The notes under the pieces are model-generated. The model worked only from the letters and a program-made list of their open reading frames with translations, was not told the origin of the DNA and made no database searches. DNA of 64,000 nucleotides from Ceratobasidium sp. AG-K (taxonomy: Eukaryota; Basidiomycota; Agaricomycetes; Cantharellales; Ceratobasidiaceae), in assembly GCA_037039685.1 (NCBI GenBank), contig JAWNGF010000008.1, forward strand, positions 310,001 to 374,000. Direction: 5' to 3'. Of the stretch, positions 18,975-29,800 are shown in pieces. The position numbers and the translations under genes are program-made. How positions within the stretch are numbered: the stretch's first letter is position 1; the number at the start of each line of letters is the position of its first letter.

Positions 18975-21900
18975 ATGTCAGACACCAAGGATTCCAGCCG
19001 CCCCAAATCAAAACGGAACGCTGTTTGCACGAAAGCAGCAGAACAACTAGGTAAGCACAATATGGAGGTTAATTCAATTAACGTTCGTCGCTAATACACA
19101 GAAAAGACCAGGAGATGGCCGAGAAAAGGGCGCGTTCTGACGCCAGGGCACGCAGAAACAACATCCGGTCGCAGCGTGAGAGTGTGAACGCAAGCAAAGC
19201 CAAACCCCAATCCCCAGCCGCCTTTTCCATCGTCATCGATACGCCACGAAACAAAAACATTGCGCGCTCAAAGACCCGGGCTGAGACGCCCCCCTTCGGG
19301 CGGAATAACTCCCAATCCAGCCAGTCCCTTGGTAAGTAATGGTTTTTCTGTCTATATATTGTGGATACTAACTACACGAATAGCACGCGAAAAGTCGCGT
19401 GCCAACCCGCAGTCTGAGTTCGAGGCTCTGACGCCTCCGGGTGCGAAAAAACATCCCTCGCACGCTAAGAACCAGAGCAGGAACTTGCAAGCTCGAGTTG
19501 CGGTTCAAAGCCCTCCACCTGCGAGTGTGAAGGAGTCTTCCTCGCGCCCCAAGAACGAGGATGGACCAGAGACCCTGCAGCGTATGGTGCTTGTCGTGAA
19601 GATAGCCAAGCGCGACAAGCGTTCAGATCACACCGAATATCCCTATGCCGCCTTGCAAAAGATTTGGGAGGGGGGCAAACACGCGCCGTCCAACAAGAGC
19701 GGGAGCGCCCAGGAGGATCGTTACAAAGGCGTAAGTCTTGTTCATTCTTCATCGCTCAAGTATGTTTACATTGTTTTATTATGATAGATTACCACACTAG
19801 GGTCAATTGAACTAGATGAACCTGTCCCACATACCTCCTTGTCGTTGTTGTCGCACGGAGCGAAGGGACAGGCACAACCTTTGATGGGTCAAACACCCGC
19901 CGTAGTCCCACGCCACTCTACTCCCGCCGGTTCCTACCGCGCCCCCTTGAAGTCCTACCGAGACTCGCCAGTCCCGATGAGCGCAGTAACGTGTGTGCGC
20001 GTCGCGTCTGTTGCGTCGGCCCTAAGTTCCCAATCGAGCTCCCCTTACGAGCGGTCTGACGGCGATTTTGCGTCGGATTTTGATGGGAGCTTTGTTGACG
20101 AGATCCAGGATTCAGCGACGTCCCAGGTATGTTACCTTGTATTGTGTATAACCCTCTTATAACCAGTTGATTTCTCAGTCACTCGTTGTGTCGGGCCACA
20201 AACCTCGAAGGCTGGATTACGATGGCATCGTGCTGGAAATTGTTGACGCGACGTACAAAGTCGTCCTTGCCCACCTGGTCACCGAAGGGTTCTTCAAGAA
20301 TTTCAAGGCAATTGACAAGCTAAGCACAATATACTGGAAGCAATCCGCACGGGAAATTGGCGTCTCACCTGACAATTCCATATACCGAGTCAATAATAAT
20401 CATCGGCGATTAGTAAGTAACAGGCCTAATGTACGCTTCTGGAACTGACCAGAAAAAATCCTCGAACATAGATACGCCAATGCATTCAGAGTTACCAAGG
20501 TCGCCTGAAGGACACGATCGTCGGCACACTCAAGGATTCGTATGGACTGCTGGACAAGAGTGCAAAGGAGGTGAAAGCAGTGGTTGCCGGGTTATTGCCT
20601 CACGGCTTCCACACAAAGGTACAATGATTTACAATCTGTTCGCTCTTACTGACCGTGTGCGATCCTTGAAGCCCAACTCGCCGCCAGGCAAGGGGCAGTA
20701 CCAGCACAACCATGTTATGAAGGCAATAAACGCAGCCTTCTTCAACGTGAAGCAGAAAAGTACCCCCATCGGCGTACTTCACATGGAGCTGTTTGGCGGG
20801 GAGGACAGAATGCCGCTGCCGGCCGTGGCCCTAGCCTGCGCCTTGGTAAGTGCAACACGCTTATTGGATTTATTCTGACATACTTCTACCACAGAGCAAG
20901 TGGGGTCTCAAGCTGTATACAACCGGGGTGAAGGTTGATACCAAGATGCACGCGAAGGATGTGGAGAAGTACTTTGACAAGCACCTCCACACCCTCCAGC
21001 AATTTGAAACGATTAACGGGGCACTCATGGAAGTAATGTGTAAACAATGGTATATCTCCGCACAGTAAGTAATTCAACTTCGTACTTGTGTTATTTCATC
21101 TTATTACTGCGTACAGGAAACATGCTAAGGTTCTGGCTCCGACGCCCAGAAAAACACCGGGTGCCTCAGACCAGTCGGTGCCACTCATCCTCCCGGACCA
21201 ACCTAGCGAGCAAGACCGCCGGGCTGTGGTTGGGGCTTTGAAGCAGTTCACTCGCGACTCGCGAGTCAAAGCACCACCCGCCTCCGATGAGTCTGGCGGC
21301 TTCGACGAGTTTCCTGGCTCTGACCCCAACGTTGCTTTCGACGAGGAGAGCAAGCCCCGAGTCCCCCACAAGCCTCGTCCCAAGCCTCGCCGACCTCCCC
21401 CCAAACACAATGTTGATGAGGACGACGAACCACACGTCCCCCACAAGCCTTGCCCCAAGCCTCGCCGACCTTCCCCTGACTGCGATGTGGACAAGGACAA
21501 CAAGCGACATGATCTGCCTCGCCCCAAGCCTTGCAAGACCACCGACAACAACAAACTCCCCACCGGCGAGGACGATAGTGAGAGCTGTGATGAGGGTGGG
21601 AACCAGACGGCAGACAAGGAGGAGGACGATAAGGAGGAGGGCAAGAAGCGCGGGAAGGGAAAGGGCGATGGTTGGGACGGGGCCTACAGTCGGAGCAAGG
21701 CCAGGAAGGGGACACGGGGAGCGGGGAAGGATGGCGAGGACAAGGGTGAGGAGACTGAGGATGAGGAGAAGGAGGAAGAGCAGGACGAGGAGGACAAGTC
21801 CGAGACCCGCCAGCAAGCCAAAGCGAAGGCAAGACGAACACCGGTGGATCCTGAAGGTTCGCGTACCAGCCCCCAATCCCGCCCGACTCGATCCCCCAAG

Positions 21901-22161
21901 CACGAGAGTCGTTCGCAAGCTTCGACATCCAAGCCGTCAAAGTCCAAGCTGTTGACATTCAAGCCGAAATCTTTGGCGTCGAAGCCAAGTCTCAGTCGAG
22001 CCGTCAAATCATCCAGCGCCTCCCCCACCAAATCCCCCCGCATCAAGCAGTTGACGGCAAAGAAGCTACAACATGGCGACGGGGAAGATGATGGCGAGGA
22101 TTACGGTGAGCAGGGCAATGTGCCGACCAAACGGCCAAAGAAGGGGGCTATGCATGTGTAA
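18975..22161 (+). CDS. Plavaka-linked partner protein (possibly DUF6532-like)
   Basis: Nine exons (18975-19050, 19107-19331, 19384-19730, 19788-20126, 20179-20412, 20472-20618, 20672-20845, 20895-21064, 21117-22161) join to an open frame of 919 codons. All introns are 49-60 bp and GT-AG; the first acceptor is the least certain. The N-terminal third is basic and Ser-rich. A folded domain from about residue 335 to 565 (..YKVVLAHLVTEGFFKNF, INAAFFNVKQKSTP, LHMELFGGEDRMPLPAVALA) resembles what I recall of the fungal DUF6532 family. The C-terminal third is disordered: a 25-residue repeat around VPHKPxPKPRRPxP (75-bp period from 21361), then acidic and basic runs that could bind DNA or chromatin. 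Head-to-head placement with the transposase suggests a second transposon protein, for example an accessory DNA-binding factor. Unlike the transposase, it has no stop codons. Confidence 0.65.
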
Positions 22162-22394
22162 CACTGTCTTTGTTTTCGCTTCTATCCTACGTGCGAGCTT
22201 GTGTCGTTGATAATATATCTATCTTTTGATCTAATTGCACCGGATGCGTGCACGCATGCAAAGGAGCCATGAGCGTATGTAAGCATACTATTTGCAAACA
22301 GTATGTGTGGGTCAGCATAAATATGAGTCAGCAAAGTGTGTCTACAGTAGATATTCTCCTTTGACTGACAGAGCAAGGTAGCTTAAGTCGTAGA

Positions 22395-22510
22395 ACAGCA
22401 GTGGATCTACGGTAGATCTACGGTAGATCTAACGTAGACTAAGCGTGTTGGGGTAGATGGGGTTGTCTCCCTATCTACAGGTGTCTATTTCCGCTCTTGT
22501 AGATCTACGG
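22395..22510. repeat. subterminal motif cluster (GTAGATCTAC-like)
   Basis: Five or more copies of ctacggtagatctac-type sequence, including ggatctacggtagatctacg and a later cttgtagatctacggg, are packed in about 115 bp just inside the inferred right end of the Plavaka composite. A weaker mirror cluster lies at about 11980-12110 (gtagatatgg, cagatctaccgg, ggtctaccacc). Such arrays are typical transposase-binding sites in CACTA-like elements. Confidence 0.55.
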
Positions 22511-22583
22511 GAGAAGTCTGGTTTTCTCTGATGTCTTAGATGGCATTTAGAGTTGCTCAAAAATGTAACACACCCATTGAGCC

Positions 22584-24927
22584 TTAAATCCCTTGCTCAG
22601 CGCTTTTTTTGTGCATCTTTAGCAATTCTAGTTCTCTCACCAGTGAATAAAGCCATCCTACAATTATAGTAGCCCAAATGTGTCATAATTGTTTAATAGC
22701 AGGTACCATAACCCTCTGGTTGACAAGGGCCAACAGGGAGTGTTCAAGCACAACTGTGTGTTACAAAATGGTATGGACACAGCCTTGCATTTAGTAATTT
22801 TTTAACTCAGTCATTTTTGGTACTACAGACACGCCAGTTTATATGGTATGTAGCCCTGACACTGCTGTATCTTATTGTATTTAGCACACATTTTCTGTAG
22901 GTCAATTTACTTGGATCCAAGCCAAATCCTCTTCGCATGTGATTTCTGCATATAGTAATGTAACTAACTGTACATTTGATTCTATTCCATTGGATTTTCA
23001 ATAGTTTGTCTGTGGCTAAGAAATGTTAAGTCAGAGTGAGGAAAGCCTCTGAAAAGTTGTTTGAGTTTTGAGAAGATGCCTGAGCATTGGCTTTAGAATG
23101 AATATATGTGAAGGGAGAGGGGGAAGCACTAGTGGTTGAGGTAATCATGAGGAAGGATATGAGATGGTACAAGGGTTACGCTATTGTATGAATTGAGACT
23201 TGAACAAGGATGGGATGGGTGCATGGCTTCTACTAATCAACTGCTCTGGGACTATCATAGCCCAGGCTGAATTAACCATATGAGGGGTCTGCAGGTAGAG
23301 CCAAGAATCTATAGCTAAAAGTGATGCATTGAGTCATATTATTATTATTTTGTATTTATGTTGTTTGCTCTACTAGTCCACATGCTTGTCACAACCTTTT
23401 CTTGTTTCTCTCTTTGTTGTCCTGTTTGTCTCGTGTTTGGTCTTGCTCTTCTCGCCTTGGCGCATATAGTCGCCTTTATGTAAGCCCTGACCGCGGGACA
23501 TGCCTGCCTGGCCTTGTTATGGATACTGACTTCCATTGGTATCTATACTTAGTCTAAACTCACTATACCCAAGGATCGGAAAATGTACGAAATATGTCTC
23601 GTTTTGTATCGCCTGTAACGAATGTGTTTCGACTTGCATTGTATATACGAGAATGCGAATCGATACTTCTGATGTTTCTCTATCCGTCGTGACCTTCAGC
23701 AACTTGAACGACTCGGAATTCATTAAGTTACAAATTGTCTAAATTTAATCAATTTGTACCTTCGTGAAATACAAGTATTTCTGGTATATCGTCCGACTTG
23801 CCGAACCGATCAACTTGATTTCTTTGCGCTCACTAACGCGCAGCCTCGCACATGTATCGGCGGAGTTTCATGTATTTCCGTACAGTGGCTTTGGAGATAT
23901 TCTCTTATCAGTGTTCAAATATCGATAGCCACATGATCCATACTTTGAACACAGCATATCTCCACAACCACTGCATGGAATTCCGCGATCAGACTTGCGT
24001 TGGAGTCGCACTTCCTTGCTCTATTTTTGTAGATAGTCTTCATTTAGTAGTTTCCGTGTTCTGGAAAGCTCTTGCAGAACGGCCACATGCATAGCCACTC
24101 TATGTATGGAGTTTGTACCTTCAATATGTACTTTGAGCAGCACTGCATGATCTAACTATAGCTACACAGCTATTCTTAGGCTACTCCACACTATCTAGTG
24201 GCCTGGAAATTCTAGTTAGAATATGTGCACTTGAGTATTCATACCTGTGTGCTCTAAAGTATATAAACTGGCCTCTGAGAGCCTCCAGAGAGCACCTCTC
24301 AATTTACTTTCAATACATCTTTACCAAGTTTATCACTTGTGTGACAGCTTTACAGCTTATTCTAAGACATAAAGTAGTTCTCCCAATAACACTCCTTAAT
24401 TGTTGAGTTTAACTCTGATTAAGTTGCAGTTGAGGTTAAGATAACTTTAAGAGTTCTACAGTACACACTAAGCACTGCACTACAGATACTTGTGTTAGAG
24501 AAGTATATTAAGTATTAACTTGATTCTAGCAATCAGGGGGGATATCTTAAATACAACTCATAGGGAACCTTGCCTTGTAGCATTGCTCAAACAGTTGTAG
24601 CTTAAGTGTACCTCTACAGTTAAGAAAGATATATTGTCTTTAGTAACAAATACTGTTAGTAACAGCATATTAGTGCCCTCTGAGGCTCTAGTAAAGTTTA
24701 CTTTACCCTCTGGCTCCATAAAGTTGCGCTACAGACAAAGTATATTCTATACTTTAGGATATATTTACACTGAACCATAACAGGCCTGTTCCCTTGTTCT
24801 ACTAGCTGTCCAGGGACTTATCATGTTCCTTTGTTCTGCCCTTGCTTCTCTTGGACTCTTGCTTTCTCTTGTTTTGGTTTCCTTTGTTGCATGCTCTCTA
24901 TTGTACATAGTCACAGCAGTTAGTATA
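22584..24927. other. AT-rich decayed sequence, no gene; possible LTR-like piece near 24250-24420
   Basis: No coding region could be supported. Sequence around 24255-24330 (agtatataaactggcctctgag, then cctctcaatttactttcaat) has the look of an LTR promoter and leader, but no paired repeat or internal domain was found. The stretch 23540-23780 has a higher density of CpG than its surroundings and may be less decayed. Confidence 0.35.
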
Positions 24928-26500
24928 TACAGTCAGCTGCAAATGTAACGCTACAAGACCCTGAGGTAACCACAAGACTTGCAAAGAGACCCAACACAGG
25001 CGTTTTACATGTTGAGTACTTAATAAATGTTATTCGCAGTGTATTCCAGAGCCAATCAAGAGTTTAAACGAAGAGAACCAACAAGAATTGAGAGAGATAG
25101 CGCATGTATACATTTTTGCTTGTAGCATTACATATGCCTGTTTTAAGCACCAGGTCTCCTCCCCCTCTGTATGAAGAGTTAAACACAATTCCTCATCAGT
25201 TTAACCTAATATTTAGTTGGCCCTCCCTTTACTTTCACAAGTGCTTTGATTCTCCAGGGCATTGAATTATGGAGTTTCTGAATGTACTCAGGTGGGATCT
25301 TGTACCACTCCTCCTGGACAATACGCCACAAATCATGACAATTATGGGGGGGAGGCTGATGAGCACAAACTCAAAGCTTGAGGTAAGCCCAAACATGTTT
25401 GATGGGGTTCATATCAGGGCTGGAAGATGGCCACAGGAGGACATCTATCTCTTTTTTGGCAAGCCAGGCCCGGGTCCCCTTAGATGTATGCTTTGGGTCA
25501 TTGTTGTGCTGAAAGATAATGTCAGATGGGGTAAGATGAAACCTAGACAAGGAGCCAAGGAATGCATGGGAAAGGATTTTGATGTATTTCCATGTGTTCA
25601 TTGTGCCCTCAATAAGATGGATCTTGCCAACACCCTGATGTGTAATATACCCCCACACCATGATATTCCCTCCACCAAATTTGACAGTCCCAATTGTGTT
25701 GGTTGGCTTCCTTGGTGAGTTACATTTCTTCCAAAAGAGTAAGGTCTTGGTTTGACCCATGACCATGAATTTTTTTTCATCAGAAAATAGCACTTTGGAC
25801 CAATCTGTGGTGGTCCATGTGCTGTGCTTCCGGCCCCATTTCAATTGCTTTGAATGCTTTTTGGGCATTAAGAGGGGAACTTTGCGTTGCTTATAAACTC
25901 AGAGGCCAAGCTCCTGGAGCCAATGCCAAACAGTATCAGGGCTAACATTGGGGAAGTATTCCCACTGGAGCTCCGCAGCAGTCTGTACTGTGCCACAAGA
26001 CAGAGCAAGGGCACCAAACTGAGTGTCAGCAGTTGTCATCTTTCATGGCCAACCTGATTTAGGCTTAGGAGCAAAGACATTGAGTCCCTGAAGGTGTTCC
26101 CAGTAGATTTGGCTAACAGTAGTCCAGTGTATATTCCCAATCCTTTCAGCAGTTTCTCAGTCTGTAAGGCCCATTTGTTTGTATGCAATAACCATGGCTC
26201 TTGTTGGGAGTGATTTGAAGTGAGCCATAGTGGAAAAGACTGAGGAAGTGGCTGTCTGCACACAGGGGTGTGATTCGGTGCTTAAAACACGCATATGTAA
26301 TGCTACAAGCAAAAATGTATACATGCACTATCTCTCTCAATTCTTGTTGGTTCTCTTTGCTTAAAGTCTTGATCAGCTCTGGCATACATTGCAAATAGTA
26401 TTTATTAAGTACTCAACATGCAAAACGCTTGTGTTGGGTCTCTTTGCAAGTCTTGTGGTTACCTCAGGGTCTTGTAGTGTTACATTTGCGGCTGACTGTA
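24928..26500 (-). mobile_element. Tc1/mariner-type element with about 230-bp TIRs
   Basis: Starts TACAGTCAGCTGCAAATG and ends with the complement, with TA duplications at 24926-24927 and 26501-26502. The inverted repeats extend far inward (about 24928-25155 and 26275-26500), including cataccctg-free blocks such as ccctgaggtaaccacaagac and attgagagagatag on both sides. They differ mostly at CpG-derived sites (for example AACGCT versus AACACT, GCGCATG versus GTGCATG). Inside is one transposase pseudogene on the minus strand. Confidence 0.9.
25206..26228 (-). pseudogene. Tc1-like DDE transposase, inactivated
   Basis: Starts MAHFKSLPTRAMVIAY, with a helix-turn-helix-like N-terminus. It keeps the DDE_3 catalytic region: first Asp in VLFSDEKKF, second in FQHNNDPKHTSK, and the third acidic position in PDMNPIKHVW, where Lys stands for the family Glu. 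Four TGA codons lie in frame (after GLTD, SGWP, ELGL and YLKL), each explicable as CGA>TGA. A length change in a C-run near 25345 shifts the last part (..PPEYIQKLHNSMPWRIKALV). The Glu>Lys change (ATCGAA>ATCAAA) is also CpG>CpA. The protein would cut and paste the element at TA sites if intact; this copy cannot. Confidence 0.9.
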
Positions 26501-26520
26501 TACCAGCAACACAAGTCTTG

Positions 26521-27016
26521 TGTTGCAACCTGCTAATGCCTATGGTTGACAACCGCTAGTGGCCTTTGAGATGTGGAACAATATGTGATAAGTCTTCTAA
26601 GACTCTATCACTAAGGTGGACAAATGCTAGTCTTGTCAGTACAAGTCACTAGCTCCTAAGTCCAAGTGGCTGTGCTAAAGGCTAAGTAGCCAAGTGCCTC
26701 TGATCACACTGCAGGGAGAGATGACAAGGCAAAGCAAGCTGGGGATGACCATGCTTGCAAGCCAGTATATATACTCAGAAAACAGGTGAGTCATAGTGAG
26801 TACATGAGTCACACATCTGAGTCAAAGTCCAAGTCATAAAGGGGGCTGCACAGGGCAGCCAATAGAAAACAGCATGAGTCATATGACTCATGGTGACACA
26901 TCATCCATACACCTCACTAAACAAGGGAGAGGGCTCTACAAGGAGAAAGGGTGCCTAAGGCACCGGTACAAGCCACAAGTCTGCAAACAGAACAGAGGGA
27001 GGGATGGGTCACAACA
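26521..27016 (-). repeat. solo LTR (496 bp) of the element C family
   Basis: Ends TGTTGCAACC and GGGTCACAACA match the LTR of element C. Shared blocks include agagatgacaaggcaaagcaag, the TATA-like gtatatatac and tgacacatcatccatacacc. TCTTG flanks both sides (26516-26520 and 27017-27021), as expected of a 5-bp target duplication, so recombination between two LTRs probably removed the body. The bases after the right end (tcttgccccc) also resemble the polypurine tract of C, so a remnant of internal sequence cannot be fully excluded. It lies 20 bp outside the Tc1 element. Confidence 0.75.
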
Positions 27017-27429
27017 TCTTGCCCCCACAAGACTTTTTCTCTTGTTGTTTTCCCCTATCACTCCTCATGTGAACCACTTAGGTCTTAGCACCACACATTT
27101 GACCTTTGTCATTGTCCAACCCCCATCCTCACCACCTGTGGAGTCTTGGCCTCCAAGGTTTGGCTAGGGTTGTGACAGTGCTAGCATAGTACTTCACGCA
27201 GGTTAAGTATGTAGCTCATCATAGAGCTCTCTATGGGATGTTTGCCATACTGCTCAAGTCCAATCACTAGGACAATATGTTAGTTGACTGAATGCACAAA
27301 ACTCCATTAGGCTGTTGGCTTACACAGCTTGACACCTGAGACTACAATAAACAGTGCGGCATACCAAGCAAGTAAAGTGGGGCAAATAAGAGGACATATG
27401 ATTTGTGTATCCTGCATATTCAAATATAG

Positions 27430-27477
27430 ATGAAACAAGTTGGATATTGTAGATCTACAATATCCGACTCATTTCAT
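27430..27477. repeat. 48-bp near-perfect palindrome
   Basis: The core ggatattgtagatctacaatatcc (27442-27465, described here as two halves) is perfectly self-complementary. Outer arms atgaaacaagtt and gactcatttcat extend it with three mismatches. There is no T-run after it, so a terminator is not indicated. The centre contains GTAGATCTAC, the motif that clusters at the right end of the Plavaka composite. Confidence 0.75.
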
Positions 27478-29127
27478 ATATACAGTATCTAGATCCTGTT
27501 ATTGGTGCACTGAAGCTGCCTTGCAACATAACACCAAGCTCTCCAAATCAACCTGCAGTGTTTAGCCTCCAAAGGTGTACGGGCTGCTGTTGTTCACCAC
27601 AAGATATACAGCTTGACTTTGATCCACTCCAGAAATGATTTGCTGAATGTGCTTTGAAGGTGGGCCCCTGGGACCACCCCAGAAAGCGTGGTAAAGAAGG
27701 CACTAAAGCTATCTACAACTGACTTGTTGCTTTCTAAAGTTATCAAAAATCAGTCAGGATTTAGTGGATGAAGTCATCAGACATAACCTATCATGGGATC
27801 TGCCAGAGAACTGGGTGGGTTCAGCATCAACAAAATATGACCTATAAGGTTGAGTAAATCACTTTGAGCTAAAGCCCTGGCTAGTTCTGGAGTGATGGCA
27901 GAGGGGGTTGGGTGCTCAGGAGTGGGTGCAATTAGCAGTTTACCACGTGGAGTCCTTAATAAATAAATAAATAAGCATTTAGTCTCAAGACCCTCCTCAG
28001 AGATCCAAAGGTTCCCAAGTCATGGCCTGTGTAAAAAGGAATCACTTCATCTCTTTTTTGAATAACCAGTTGGTCCCACATATTTCCTATTGTTACTTTG
28101 AATAACCCTGGCATTAAATCATTGGATTTAGGGTGAACAAACAGTGATGCCAAAAATAGTAGGATTAGTGCAGGGGTATATGCCAGCATTTGGTATAGTG
28201 TTAGGTCTGAGGGTTTGAGGCCTGAATTGTGAGCACAGAGTACTATCCTACAATCTTCTGCATTGACAGACTGAGACTTCCAATATGCCGTCATTTGCGC
28301 AATGTTGTTGTGAATTAGTACAAGTGTGTGCTGCTTGTTTTTGATAGCAAAAAAGAAGCATCTCCATTGTATCTCACGTAATGGCACAAGCATGTAATCA
28401 GCAGTCCCATCAGCTCACCTGGCACCAGCACTAATGAAACCGTTAGCTCAATGCGCTGTTTTGCATTTCACAACACTTCACATACCAATCCAGACATCAG
28501 CATTGCCATAGTAAGAACAGTATCCTTGGCATTCCAAGCCAAAACATTGTTTCCAAGGCCTGAGAGAAATCTTTATGATCCTCCCAGAGTATGTCTAAGA
28601 GCAATGAGGCCTTGGCGGCTGAAACAAGCATCTCTTGAGGTGCACAGTGGTCTGGACAAACCCAGCCAAGGATATAGTTGGGTCACCCTCCCAATTTTTT
28701 TGACTGCTGTTAAGAGTTCAATGGATTGACCAATCCAGGCTGGACGTATGAGTAGCAGACAGGGCTCTAGCTGTGAAGTGAGCTCAAGTAGGGCTTTCAG
28801 AGTTGATAAGCGGACACCATTGCTAAATAGCTCCTGATCTAAGTCATCTTGTTGCTTTGCTAGTTTGTCGGGGTTGCCAAAGGCCAGAATGTTGTGTTTG
28901 GGGCTAGGAGAGGAATCTCTGGATGTCTGACAGGCAGCTGTGGACCTCTAGGCTACCTCCCCAGCCTTGGTCATGCTTGTCAAGCTTAGGAGATCATGAC
29001 ATCAAGTATTGGGTAATAATGAGGCGTAGAGTGTTGGTGGCTTTGTTATCTTGGTCAATAGATCACGTGCTGGTAGTGTGGTCAATGTAGGGACTAAAAT
29101 GGTAGATCCAGAAGGCTGTGTGGTGAT

Positions 29128-29235
29128 AACTGTGGTTATAAGGTGGAAACGGTACAAACAGAAACTCCACATGACAATTTAACCACGCAGCATTATTGTG
29201 GTAAGAATACACAGTTAAACCACAGTTATTCTGTA
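29128..29235. repeat. short inverted repeat, MITE-like
   Basis: ataactgtggtt near 29128 and aaccacagttat near 29222 are complementary and about 105 bp apart, with a further internal pair of gtggtta-type motifs. No target duplication could be assigned. Confidence 0.35.
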
Positions 29236-29800
29236 TATTCTGATCCCTAGCCTATGTACATTTGAATTACATGTGTTGTTCAAGTATTGCTGCCACATCC
29301 TTCAAACCTGGTAGTAGAGGGGTACCATACCAGGACCATATTGCCATCTGGGCTTGAAAAGACTGAATCGGCATATTGTGCTGGAGGTGATTGATCTGAA
29401 GTCTCCCACTAGAGAATGCGTGCTCTGTGTTGATGGAGGAAGCTGTAATGCCTGGTTAGTAGCAGAATAAGCACAGATAATTAAGCTAATATACACTTGA
29501 CCTCCATGATTGACGAGCAGCATCTAAAAGGTAACAGTGACATGTTAGATTGGATTATCACCCATCAAAGAATAGAAACATGCACCTAAGATTTGCCTAT
29601 CCGAGTAATCCCACACCTCAAAATCGGACAATGCATTAAGGCCTTTGCGACATTTAGCCCGTGGCTGAACAGGGGGCAGGATGGCTGATTCGAATGGGAG
29701 GCATGTTAATAATGTTTGATTCTCCTCAAAAAATGGCTTTAAATACAAGCGAAAAAAGTTTAGATTCAAGCAGTTTGCCTAAGTGAAACTACTGTGCATA

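Larger units (their letters stand above)
11870..22583. mobile_element. putative Plavaka (CMC/CACTA-like) composite element with cargo
   Basis: The interval contains a Plavaka transposase (minus), a divergent partner gene (plus) and a Ca2+-ATPase gene fragment. Its ends carry diverged inverted sequence. Reading inward, the left end has TCAATGGG..AACTCTA..ACATCCATCAGGAAAAAC..CCCGTAGACCT (11871-11980). The right end, complemented, has TCAATGGG..AACTCTA..ACATCAGAGAAAAC..CCCGTAGATCT (22583-22490). Clusters of GTAGATCTAC-like motifs follow on both sides. I infer these are decayed TIRs plus subterminal repeats. The exact ends and target duplications could not be fixed, and element C has damaged the left edge. 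The transposase core is certain; the extent is not. Confidence 0.5.
27017..29800. other. decayed AT-rich region, no recognisable gene
   Basis: Two fair-length minus-strand open stretches (27956-28393 and 29302-29769) and one on plus (28451-28729) show no domain I recognise and no clear exon partner. The style (low GC, few CpG, repeats) matches degraded transposon sequence. It contains a strong palindrome (27430-27477) and a short inverted repeat (29128-29235), listed separately. Confidence 0.4.

Noticed and set aside
21096..21958. Large open frames opposite the last exon of the Plavaka partner gene
   Set aside because: They are antisense to a low-complexity charged region and have repetitive translations without splice support.
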